A stretch of 22,828 nucleotides of DNA from Chara braunii (lineage: Eukaryota; Streptophyta; Charophyceae; Charales; Characeae), in the NCBI GenBank assembly GCA_003427395.1, contig BFEA01000802.1, positions 382,315 through 405,142 of the forward strand. Reading direction: 5' to 3'. Positions 9,489 to 18,552 of this stretch are shown here, piece after piece. The notes under the pieces were generated by a model. It had not been told where the DNA came from. It saw nothing but the letters and a program-made list of their open reading frames with translations, and did no database searches. Each line of letters begins with the position of its first letter. The first letter of the stretch is position 1. The position numbers were made by a program, and so were the translations under genes.

Positions 9489-10389
9489 ATGGCTATCGGG
9501 ACTTCGTCGCAGAGTAGGAAGTCCTCTGCGCCGGATGTCGATCTAATCATTTTGTCGAAGAACATTTGGGAAGACATTGGACGATCTGGTCTGGACCGTG
9601 TTTACCTGCACCTCGAAGATGATGTTGCCCCAAACGGGGAAATCCCTTCATGGCAAAGTGTGGAAGAAGGACAACTTCGGATTTGCCGTGATGTAGGGTC
9701 GAACTTTTGATACCTGTACACTTTGATGGAGGATGTACAGGCATACCCTATCTGGTTGGCGTCACTCCTGAAGAGGGAACCCCTTGAAGAGGGACCCGTC
9801 CAAACTTCTAAGATGGTTGAAGCATGGCACATTTTATGTGAGAAACGTAAGTGGGCATCGTTGGACAAGTTGCATCAAAAACAGTGTGCCTGGTTTTGCC
9901 TCGGCTAACTGACGAAGTCGGCGCCGGTGATCATAGACTACTTCGATCGAGCAAGGGTGTGTAATCGAGGCACCACCGTCGTGACGCTCTTCACTGCCGT
10001 CAAGGTGAACGGTCGACGAATGAGAGTTTTTTTTCTCGCAAGGGAGGAATTTCACGGTGTCAAGCTCACTTTTTTTCAAGCGTTTCACACATCCGGCCCT
10101 ACTGGTTCCCTTGCACGGTTTCCAAAATAGGCTCGCCATAGATCAAGCACTCAAAGATGAGCTGCATTTGCGGGTCGACTGTTTGGTGCACCAACAACTT
10201 CACTACCTCTTTGATAGATGCGACGAAATAAATTTCACAGTCGAACATAGGGACAATGAATTGCGATTTGTTTACCGCCATCTGGATTACTCAGCCTCCA
10301 GACCCTAGGAAGTGACTCTGTGCAACGGGAAGACGAGATATGTGTGCGACTGCCCTTACTACGATGCTGGACATCTACATCTTCACTAG
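9489..10389 (+). pseudogene. Unrecognised gene X, copy 2 (diverged paralogue, broken)
   Basis: This is a paralogue of the gene at 8097-8990 with the same order of segments: DVDLIILSKNIW, RDVGSNF then YLYTLMEDV, QCAWFCLG, VIIDYFDRARVCNRG, VFFLAREEF, RVDCLVHQQLHYLF, and a final CDCPYYDAGH. The start ATG lies one base after a TGATGCAG acceptor-like sequence. Breaks are TGA at 9708 where copy 1 has Trp, TAA at 9906 where copy 1 has Lys, a one-base frameshift near 10125 close to an AAAA run, and TAG at 10306 where copy 1 has Leu. Copy 2 also has about ten extra residues after AREEF. The protein has diverged well beyond a recent duplication. The second cysteine of the C-terminal CPYC pair of copy 1 is a Tyr here. 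Confidence 0.55.
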
Positions 10390-10603
10390 CAGCGTTTTGA
10401 ATTAGTTGCTTCGTTTTTTTTCTAGTGCAAATAGACTCGCACTATGCTTACAGCCCGTCCCCTTCGGTATACCCCATTGCATGACAAACTGTCTATCTAA
10501 TTACGAGTTCATTCGCACTTTGCCAACATCAGACGGTCTCAACTTCGTCGTTTACCCACCTCTCCGTATATGACAATGGCGATGTTCTCTTTTCTGATGC
10601 AGG
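10390..10603. other. Intergenic or intron-like stretch with acceptor-like end
   Basis: There is no coding signal. It contains reverse-oriented copies of the dispersed word (GACTCGCACT near 10428, GAGTTCATTCGCACTTTG near 10505) and ends in CTCTTTTCTGATGCAG directly before the ATG of the next ORF. Confidence 0.4.
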
Positions 10604-11281
10604 ATGTCGTCTGAAAGTTTCAATGGGAAGGTCGTTGTCAGAGACCTGGCCTACTGCGAAAGTCTGCGAAGTGCAGTTGTTACCGCAACTGAGAATATTT
10701 ATGGTTTAGAGTGGTTTGACAACATTGGGCTTCCCAGATACCGCTACCTTCCGATCCCCGAAGACATTCGCGCTCGTGTCCAGCCGTCTGTTTCGCCCCC
10801 GCCTACCCCTGCTTTTCAGTACATTGTGATGGTCACGCTACGCGACAGACCCGTCTTCAGAATTGATTTCTACATTGCGTCTAAAGGGGAGTTGAGAAAC
10901 TGTTTGTACTATTCGTGCGTAACCAGCACATCTTTCGATAGAATGCCAGAAGGTTGTGAGCCTGCCATTACGTTTTTCTTATTGATCTTCATCATGCATA
11001 TCGCCTCGTGCTTGGATGCAGAATTATTCCTTGTATCCAGCATGAGAGAAAATTATGACAGTCCCCCGTTCTGGGGAGACCGTTGTCCGTTCAAAATCTG
11101 TCACTGGAGCAATTTGAATCGAGTTTTAAGAGATTTACTCATGCGCGACTTGCCGAATATCGAAGCAGATCTTGAGGCCCGAATTCCCGAACCAAGTTCT
11201 TTTAATCGAGTTCAACATAGACGAGCGCAACGCCGACGATCGCGGGAGGCTACTCGAAGACTGTACATGCTGCTACCATGA
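10604..11281 (+). CDS. Intact ORF of unknown function, 225 residues
   Basis: This is the longest undamaged coding frame among the plus-strand gene block 6-12 kb. It opens at ATG 10604, one base after a polypyrimidine tract and TGATGCAG, and closes at TGA 11279-11281. I do not recognise the family. Visible features are a Pro-rich linker near residues 62-72 (SVSPPPTPAFQ), a hydrophobic segment near residues 125-142 (ITFFLLIFIMHIASCLDAEL) that could be a buried helix or a membrane segment, and a strongly basic end (HRRAQRRRSREATRR) suited to nucleic-acid binding or nuclear import. No similarity to gene X is obvious, although its start context matches that of gene X copy 2. Neighbours suggest an element-encoded accessory protein. 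It could also be one exon of a longer gene. Confidence 0.5.
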   Translation: MSSESFNGKVVVRDLAYCESLRSAVVTATENIYGLEWFDNIGLPRYRYLPIPEDIRARVQPSVSPPPTPAFQYIVMVTLRDRPVFRIDFYIASKGELRNCLYYSCVTSTSFDRMPEGCEPAITFFLLIFIMHIASCLDAELFLVSSMRENYDSPPFWGDRCPFKICHWSNLNRVLRDLLMRDLPNIEADLEARIPEPSSFNRVQHRRAQRRRSREATRRLYMLLP

Positions 11282-11523
11282 AGATCGTACTAACTATTTT
11301 CACCCGACGCATGCTACGAAGATACTCATCGTCTCAAGGTATTCGGACTCTATATGTGAATAGACTCTCATTTATCACCTCACTCCTTTTGCAGTGGGTC
11401 TGACCCTATCACGTCGTAGACATCATGTCGGGTTTGGATGAGCTTCTGTCTGGGACTTGTGTAGCCAAGTGAACATCGTTTTGGGTTCGGATGACCTTTT
11501 GTCTAATGCAGGACTTCAGCATA

Positions 11524-12150
11524 AATCAGCATTCGTGTAGGTCTTCGGCTCGAATACGCGTTCGTGTAGGTCTTCGACATGTTCGTATGAGAGATAGGGT
11601 TTGTTTCATGTGCAATGCAATACTTTTCGGCTTGTGGCGAAGAGGGGGAGTGATATAGACTGTATAGAAGCGTCTTCTGTAGAGAAGGGCATGTCATGTA
11701 GAGTATACGACATGGGCTGGAATGATTTTTGGAATGCCTACATGTGCCTTAGAACGTGTACTTTAATGATGTTTGGAAAGGGTCCATGTACTTTGTAAAT
11801 TTTGGAAAGCTTGCGTGTACTTTGCAATTTTGTTCGACACGAATCAGCGTTCGTGTAGGTCTTCGGCTTGAATCAGCTTTCGTGTAGGTCTTCGACATGT
11901 TCGTATAAGTGGTAGGGTTTGTTTCAGGTGTGATGCAGGACTTTTCGGCTTGTGGTGAAGTGATATAGACTATATGAAAGCGTCTTCTGTAGATAAATGC
12001 ATGTCATGTAGGCTTTACGACGTGGGCTGGAATGATTTTTGGAATGCCTACATGTGCCTTAGAACGTGTCCTTCAATGACTTTTCGGTATGCTCCATGTA
12101 CTTTGTAAATTTTGGAAAGTTTCCGTGTACTTTGCAATTTTGTATTGTTT
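11524..12150. repeat. Two-copy tandem repeat, 318-bp period
   Basis: Copies start at 11524 and 11842 with AATCAGC(A/G)TTCGTGTAGGTC. Both run through TTCGACATGTTCGTAT, ACTTTTCGGCTTGTGG, GTGATATAGACT, AAGCGTCTTCTGTAGA, GGCTGGAATGATTTTTGGAA and TGCCTACATGTGCCTTAG, and end in CCATGTACTTTGTAAATTTT. Each also has an internal TCGTGTAGGTCTTCG duplication. Nothing in 11282-11523 looks coding. Confidence 0.9.
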
Positions 12151-12655
12151 TATTTTTGAAAACGACTCTGTGTACTTTGCAATTTGCCATTGAATGATTT
12201 TTTTGCATTGAATGATTTCTGAAAACTCTCCTTGTGGTGTGCAACTGCACCTTTTAGAAAAATACTAGGCAACTTAAAAGCGATGACAATTGTTAATTAT
12301 AGGAATGGATGTGTATCTTCTCCACACAAAGATTTGATGACATTTTCACCGGGTAATATACAAATGACAAGCCAACGTCCATATTAAATCATCGCGCTGA
12401 TGGTGTGCGCACCTGCTTCTCCATCTAAGTGCGAGTTCAATCTCACTTCAGGTGTGACCGACGAGCACCCTGCAACTATTTCCCTCTCCCTTTTTTTCAA
12501 CTGCACCCTCCATCTAAGTGCGAGTTCATTCGCACTTTGAATGAACGGATCGCACTTTGCTTCAACTTCACCTTTACGAAAACAACAGGCAAACTGCAAA
12601 TGTTTCCCTCTCTCCTTCTCTCCCGACTTCCGCAAACGAACCGCCGGTAAGCACA
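12105..12655 (+). repeat. Block M, copy 1 (shared with 20750-21709)
   Basis: The segment contains GTACTTTGCAATTTGCC, TGCATTGAATGATTTCTG, ACTAGGCAACTT, ATGACAAGCCAACGTCCATATTAAATC, CTGCTTCTCCATCTAAGTGCGAGTTC and ACCGCCGGTAAGCAC. The same words occur in the same order and orientation at the right end of the window, split there by a tandem duplication. It breaks off at GTAAGCAC (12647-12654), where block T begins. Confidence 0.75.
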
Positions 12656-12745
12656 CGCGGTCATCCACCACCATTTTTGATAGCCGAAAACGACATTCCA
12701 AACATCAGGCTGCGGATTGCGGTGGACATACTCGAAGGATTTTAA
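12651..12745 (+). pseudogene. 3'-terminal remnant of an Ulp1-type protease gene
   Basis: The frame reads HPPPFLIAENDIPNIRLRIAVDILEGF and stops at 12745. It matches the last 26 or so residues of the protease at 18553-19714 (PPPFSIVQSNIQNIRLRIAVDILQGAE). Nothing upstream of 12651 resembles the rest of the protease, so the catalytic domain has been lost and only the tail remains, fused to block M. Confidence 0.8.
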
Positions 12746-13275
12746 AATACGCGAAGTTTTTTATTCGAAAGGCCATAAGCAAAAGTGCGAATCTATTGCC
12801 ACTTGGTCTACCAGCCGGCCGGTTCGAGTTGTGCTGTTGTTTTGATGAGGTAGCGGATTGCAGTGGACGTTTTGATTAAGTAAACACTTAGGTGTCGATG
12901 TGAATATCCCAACCTCGTACTGTAGCATTTTTTAAAGGGTTCTTCATTTCAAGGAACCTGTCAAGTTTACTCGCAGAACTTTCGGCAGCGTCATGCTGCC
13001 TTTAATTGTTTTTAGGTTGTTTTTATTCCTTGCCGCGCAACATCAGCTAGAGGGTTGTAGCGGACACTTACGTGAAGTAGAAAGCTTAGATGTCGATGTA
13101 AATATATCAGCCACGTGGTGCAGAACCTTTTAAGTAGACGCTTAGATATCGGATGTGAATATCCCAGTTTTGTGCTCTCTTTGTTTGTTTCAGGGTTGTT
13201 CTCCTTATATCCTCTACGACCGCGGCGGCGTAGTGCTACGTTTGTTGGTTTCCAGGTAGTGTTCCTGTGTTAGTC

Positions 13276-13440
13276 ATGGGACATCTTCGTCCTCTTGTGG
13301 AAATTCTTCACACTCATGCTCGTGGGGCTCGATACTCTGGTTCATTTAACAAGATGTTAGTGAAAGATATCAATGATTTCTTCTTGGTCGCCAAATCGTT
13401 TCGTGCTTATCTCTTTCTTACGCGAGACTTTGTGGTGTGA
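13276..13440 (+). CDS. Small ORF of 54 residues in block T
   Basis: ATG 13276 to TGA 13440 encodes a Phe/Leu/Arg-rich peptide ending VKDINDFFLVAKSFRAYLF and DFVV. In the second block T (20252-20341) the last 26 codons persist open, with the same stop, but the N-terminal half and its ATG are deleted. The differences between copies include several amino-acid changes, so conservation by selection is not shown. It could be an upstream exon or leader of the ParB-like gene that follows, or chance. Confidence 0.25.
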   Translation: MGHLRPLVEILHTHARGARYSGSFNKMLVKDINDFFLVAKSFRAYLFLTRDFVV

Positions 13441-13443
13441 AAG

Positions 13444-13461
13444 CCCCCCCCCCCCCCCCCC
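13444..13461. repeat. Poly-C tract of 18
   Basis: An uninterrupted run of 18 C directly follows the TGTGGTGTGAAAG end of block T. At the second block T the same boundary carries a mixed C-rich tract (CCCCTCTCCCCCGCCCC). Confidence 0.95.
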
Positions 13462-13463
13462 AA

Positions 13464-16400
13464 CTGCTCATCGATTCCAGGAAGATCTGCGAGATCCCGA
13501 CTTGGGAAAGATATTACAACCACCGTAGTCTAAGTCGCGAAACTGTGGACAACATCAAGGGTACGATGCTGAGTCGATTCCGCGAGAAAAAATGGGAAGG
13601 TCTGGACGAAAAACCCTCTGGTCTTGGCACCCATCTACAAGCCGGTGAAGCGTTGGCCGGAGAAAGCTGGCAGGGTTCACAAAGATGTCTTCAAGCCAAA
13701 GGACAAGGACAAGTACTACTATTACCCTGTTAACGGACAACACACCGTGGCTGCTGTGAAAGAGTTGGAGGGTGAGCCAATATTCAATTTGTGGAAGATG
13801 CACTCGTGGCCGGCGAGAGTAGTGTGGTTCTCCGACCAAGATTTGGCGGGGTATGTGCAGGTCGGTCTCAACGAGAACACGAGACACACGATGTCTAAGC
13901 ACTGATCGCAGAAGGCCGCGTTCTTGGACATGCGGGAGGCATGGGAGAATGAAGAAAGGCCGGTGGCCATTCAAGGGAACCCTTCCGGCAAGGAGGCCGA
14001 AAAACAAAAGTTCTTTGATTTCGAAAAGCTGATTTTGGGAAAGAGTCCGAACGAAGCTCACTGGACGTTGGCACAAAAAGATTCGTCGCTCGCCGACAAG
14101 GAGTATGCCGCTGCAGTTGGCAATGCATTGAGGCAGTGGATGCCGCTCGTGACGGCCAGTGAAGACGTTTTCCGCAAAGCCATGGAATTCTACGCGAAAT
14201 GGGCGGAGGGGAAGTTGTTGGGCGACGACGGCAAGACGCCATTGTCGAGGACGGGCAAATATATGCCAGACAAATCTCTGGGTCTGCAAGCGATTCCGGA
14301 AATGGGCTCGAAAGGAGCGGCTGGTGAAACGAAGATGGGGTGGCTGGTCCGGGTCCCGCCGCCTCCGACCAAAAAAAAAACGCAAGCGGACGACAAGTTT
14401 TTCGTGGTCGTGAAGGAGCCAGACATGTTCTGTTGGCAGTGTCTCGCCGACCTGACCGATGCCGGGAAACTGTCGATCCTTGACGACATTCTCGCGCTAA
14501 GGGGAGTGTTCGTGCAATCTGCGGGCAGCCATCTGAAGCATCAGCACAAACCAGGAATTAAAGACATGGTCGCGACGAGGGAAGTGGACCTTGTGATGCT
14601 CCGTATGTTTCACTACATCTTGTTCCTCGAAACAGAGGAGGACGAACGTGTTTGGCGCCAAGGGAGCCCTTTTTCTTCGGACCGAGGGGAAACTTCTGCA
14701 GGAGTACGAGCCGCAGGGCCTCACGAAAGATGTGTGGGTCAAAATGTGAAAGCATTTCCAGGGCGCGGTGGAGTACAAAAACACTTGCAAATGTACTCTT
14801 CCGCACGAGAAGGAGTCCCTCGCCGACGCGAAGAAATTGTACGATGATGACAGGTTCCCTAAATCTTTCGAAAAGTCTGTCTGTTCTATCTTGCGACGAA
14901 CGGAAGAAGAAGTTCGAGACACGATCAGGGTCAGCGGGGATGTGAGGCACATCAAATGGCCCGACCTCAATCGGGTGACCAGCCTTATTCCTTTCGCTTT
15001 CCCGCCTTTCTAAGCTCACAATCATGTCACTGCGATCCGTGAGGTTTTGCGACATTACGTGTGCAACCTGTACGTCCTCGATTTGTGTGATCCCACACTC
15101 CTCACAGACTGGCGAGAAGACGATTTCGCCAACTTGCAAGGCCTTCTACAAACACTTTTGCCACCGCACATGGCACTTGTGATCTTTTTCCCCTCTCATT
15201 GGGAACTCAGTTTCTTTAAAGGCATGGCCAGGCTTAGCGTCCATCACGTCAGGACAGGGAAGTGGGTACGTAATGCACAAAAGCAGGCCACTCTCCGGGA
15301 AAGCAATATGCTGGTTGAGGAGTGGGACCGCCTCTACGTGATTTTTAATGGCGAGAAGCTGGAAGACAACACATTCGCAGTCTTCCCGACCAGTAGCCCG
15401 ACAAAGGTTTCCCGTGCTCATGGTCCAAGTCCGGCCAAATATACGGTGGCGGGCCCATCAGGACAGGCTGTGGCGTGTTTCGACGTGGCGAAAGAGGAAA
15501 GGTTCTCTTGTAGCATGTGGGAGGACGGCGGCGTGACAAGTTCAAGGACCTGCTTACGGACCTGCTTACGGGGAGATGGAGCGGAACTCGTCCCGTCTAC
15601 TTGGTCTACTCGTACACTTTTCCAAAGCTGGTCAAACTGTTTTTTTCTTTGGGAAGGCGCATGCGTCTGTCGTGTGGGAACTCCTGCGCACCGGTCGGAA
15701 CGTCGCCGCGTTGGAGAAGGAGGCGAAGATGATCGATTACCTTCACAAGTTCGTGAAGGCACGCGTTGCAGACACTCGCAATGCTTGCGAGTTTGCCCGC
15801 ACCACCGGCGAACGAAACTGGGATCCCAAACGTGATATGTATTGGAAATTGTCGGGGAACAAAAGGACGGACATTTGAGACTTCCTTTTCGGACCCACAC
15901 CGCCACGTCCGACCGACCTCGAATAGAGTCGACGGAAAAACCTGGTGTTTGCTGTGCTCAATGGGTACCACGGTGCACCCAGGGAGTCTGTCTCGCACTT
16001 CCTGAGAAGGCTGGAGCACGTTTACTTCACGCTGGCCGAACCGCTCACTCTCGAAAACTACAAGTCACAGTTTGACGAGGAGGACTCTTTTGACGCTGAC
16101 GACATGGAGGAGCTGAGCGACTCCGAAACCTTCGATTTCGAGTCCATGCCACTTCTTCGGGTGGTTGGACAGGTTGGTGATGAAGAGGAAGGTGGCCCTC
16201 GGAGATATAGCACGTCCCCTGCCTGTTTGAAGCGTGTGTTTCGGGGCGAACCAGTCGACGACCAATCGTCTGATGACGGGGAGGAAGAGAGAGATTATGA
16301 TCACGAACCTTGTGACAGGCTCCCTGTGGACCATGACACCTGGCAGAATGACAGACTCTACTTCTTCGGCAAGCATCACCGGTTCACGTCGGAGGATGTC

Positions 16401-16709
16401 TGGGGACACAACGTCGTCTGGCACCCGAGGATATTCCAACCTGCTGTGAGGAATGGAATATGGGTCATGGCAATAAAGGAGGCCGATGGCAAGTGGAGTG
16501 GACTGAAGAGACTGGGAGCGGGTGCATTTAAGAGAAAGGCAAGAACTGCTCTGGTGGAGCATTTGAGTCTCATGAACCCCGAAAGGAACGATCAGGACGT
16601 TGATGCGTATGCAATACAAAAGCGACATGAGTTGTACGCCAACAACATGTTGGAGTTTCGAGCGCCTTTCTACGCACTCGAAACGGCACCGTCTCGTGCC
16701 ATTGACTAG
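13464..16709 (+). pseudogene. ParB-like plus DNA methyltransferase-like protein, decayed
   Basis: Three parts are visible. Part 1 (13464-14570) has a ParB/sulfiredoxin-like signature: DNIKGTMLSRFREK, then LAPIYKP, then YYYYPVNGQHTVAAVKEL (NGQHT at 13732-13746) and GLNENTRHT, matching the ParB pattern of helix, strand, DG(Q/E)HR-like box and E-N-R box. Part 2 (about 15020-15880) matches a beta-class N6/N4 methyltransferase: VLDLCDPTLLTDW (15074-15112) sits where DPPY-W is expected, then ALVIFFPSHWELSFF and EEWDRLYVIFNGEK, then GQTVFFFGKAHASVVW with LLRTGRNVAALEKE (15630-15725) where DPFxGxGTT and GR-x-IGxE are expected. Both catalytic motifs are eroded. Part 3 (15930-16709) has an acidic linker and an unrecognised domain (DRLYFFGKHHRFTSEDVWGH). 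Breaks: frameshifts near 13620, 14660 and 15550; TGA at 13903, 14747, 15876; TAA at 15011; TAG at 15924. No clear start is seen. The start could lie in an upstream exon. Confidence 0.6.
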
Positions 16710-16712
16710 TGC

Positions 16713-17795
16713 ATGCCGCAACCTCCGCCGGGCGGTCAGCATCCGGGAGGAGGTGGTGGAGGAGACGAGGGAGACGGCGAAGGTGGCGGAGGAGACGACT
16801 CACAGTTTGCCGTAAAGGGGACGGGCAAGATATCGTCAGTTGAGAAGGCATCCGGCGGAAAGGGGTCAGGCGGAAAGGGGTCGGGCGGGAAGGAGTCGGG
16901 CGGGAAGGGGTCAGGCGGAAAGCGTAGAATGTCCGGGAGTCCCCCGTATATGGAAACAGACCCCTACTGCGTAGGGAGTCGAGATTTCGACATGCAAGAC
17001 GAGGCCACCTTGACATCTGATCAAGTGCGAGTAGATCCGCACTTGTCTGCGAGGAGTTTGTTTCCCGTTGCCCAGGAGAGTCCATCCCGCCGTGCGCAGC
17101 AGAGGTCTCCTGTGCTCAACACCTTGCTCTTGAAAGAGGGCGCGTCTTCATTTTGCCTGGCGGGCAGGATGCCTGCATTGCGAAGGAGCGAAGGTGCGAC
17201 CTCCGGTTCCCTCGGCTCAGACAACCGCCACAATCTCCGAATACATTCGGATTTGCTGTCGTCGCCCTACGCCATAAGTGCTCCTCACGCAACAGTTCCG
17301 TGGGGCCAAGAAAATGTGACGTCCTGGCCCCCGCATCTTCAGTTGGACACAGGGTTACCCTGCTCATGTGTTGAGACTCGAGACTGGCGGTCTCGGGACG
17401 TGCTGGAGGGCCCCGCTCCAGAAGTGTTAGAGACCGGGGGTAGCGAGAACGGACGTCACACTCCTGGGGAAGACGAGCGCTCTCCGGGAACGCGCGCTGT
17501 ACATCGGGAAGAGGAGACTCAACGCTGGCAGTCTCGCAAAGTGTTGGAGACCGGGCGTAGCGAGTGTGAACGTCATGCTTCGGAGGGTGCGTCCGTGGAC
17601 ACTGACAGCGAGAGTGCAGGAGCTTCGGGGGAAACTTATGTTGTAAAGCGGGGAGAGGAGACTCGACACGGGCGGGCTCGTGAAGACGTGAAGTGGCTCC
17701 ACGCACGAGCGCTGGTGATCAGGAGGTCCGAAGAGGTTCTGCACAGTCGCTCGGTTGTGGCCACGATGCGAGAGGGTATCATTAAGGGAGGTTAG
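16713..17795 (+). pseudogene. Low-complexity Gly/Lys-rich and charged extension
   Basis: This is in the same frame as the preceding domain, separated by one TAG (16707). It begins Pro/Gly-rich, then has a GSGGK pentapeptide repeated about five times (a 15-bp period at about 16847-16925). A long disordered charged region follows, with two copies of a Trp-x-Ser-Arg-x-Val-Leu-Glu motif (RSRDVLEG near 17390 and QSRKVLETGRSE near 17530). ATG 16713 could be an independent start, but continuation of one long protein broken by a stop is equally plausible. There is no enzymatic motif. A disordered nuclear linker is the most that can be said. Confidence 0.4.
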
Positions 17796-17804
17796 TGGAC
17801 GTCC

Positions 17805-18419
17805 TTGCAAGCTCCCGTTCTTGGCCACGATGAAGACGAAGAAAAACCCGCGGTGGAAGCGCGGCTTCATGGCGATGAGAAAGGCGGAGAACCCGTGGTG
17901 GAAGGCGGTGAGGTGACTTTCGATATCCAGACGGATCCACAGCGGAAAGATGGTGATTCTTCGCCCACCCGTTGCGGTGAAGAACAGGGTGGTCGAGCAT
18001 CTGTCCTGAGCACCGCTCGGGGAATGGTGCTTCATGAAGCCACAAAGTTGCGTGACGACTCGGCAGCCACTGAGCTGGTTAGCAACTCAAGCGTGGCCGA
18101 GATGCAGGATGTTGAATTCTCCGTGGAAGGCGGTGAGGTTGCCGTCAGCATCACGATGGATCCAGAGCGGAAAGATCATGATTCTCCGTCCACCCGTTGC
18201 GGTGCCGAACAGGGTGATGGAGCATCTGTCCTCAGTACCGGTCGGGAAATGGTGCTTTATGAAGCCATCGACTTGCCAAGCGACTCAGCTGCCACCGAGC
18301 TGGTTAGCGACACAGCCATGGCCGAGGTCCAGAACCTTAAATCGTCCGTGGACGTTGGCGCAGTGGCGCGACAGGAGGGCGAGTTCCCTCAAAGGGCTCC
18401 CGAGCACAGTAAGATTTGA
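17805..18419 (+). pseudogene. Acidic C-terminal region with a 75-residue repeat
   Basis: The same frame continues past TAG at 17793 to TGA at 18417. It contains two tandem copies of a 75-codon unit, beginning VEGGEV at about 17898 and about 18123 (225-bp period), with shared words DP(Q/E)RKD, TRCG, EQG, ASVLST, MVL and DSAATELVS. A third partial unit starts SVDVGAV near 18345. No known domain is apparent. It has no ATG at its left end, which supports its being the C-terminal part of the protein encoded upstream. Confidence 0.45.
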
Positions 18420-18552
18420 GAATAGGACCACTCGCATATCTGTCACTGGCCAGCTCTGTGTTCGTCCAAATTGATGTCCTGGGCTACTGTACCTATTACC
18501 ACTAGTTAAAAAAAAAATTGTGGGTTATGGGTTGTTTTCTATGTTCTACAGG
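18420..18552. other. Short non-coding gap with a possible 3' splice site
   Basis: Between the end of the acidic repeat frame and the protease coding region lie a run of A (about 18508-18517) and TTGTTTTCTATGTTCTACAG (ending 18551), which looks like a pyrimidine-rich splice acceptor. The following coding frame starts directly after it without an ATG, so this may be the end of an intron in the protease gene. Confidence 0.4.

Larger units (their letters stand above)
12651..13443 (+). repeat. Block T, copy 1: Ulp1-gene tail plus 3' flank
   Basis: This aligns with 19619-20345 in direct orientation, from GCAC(AC)GCGG through ATTGCGGTGGACATACTC, AAGTGCGAATCTATT, GTCGATGTGAATATCC, AAGGGTTCTTC, AGCCACGTGGTGCAG, TATCGGATGTGAATAT and GTTGTTCTCCTTAT to TGTGGTGTGAAAGCCCC. 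The first 95 bases hold the final codons of the protease (block below). Copy 1 also has an extra stretch of about 60-70 bp near 13270-13350. Confidence 0.9.

Noticed and set aside
16065-16742. Minus-strand open frame opposite the acidic domain
   Set aside because: It is a shadow of the plus-strand frame, which joins in frame with the methylase-like part.
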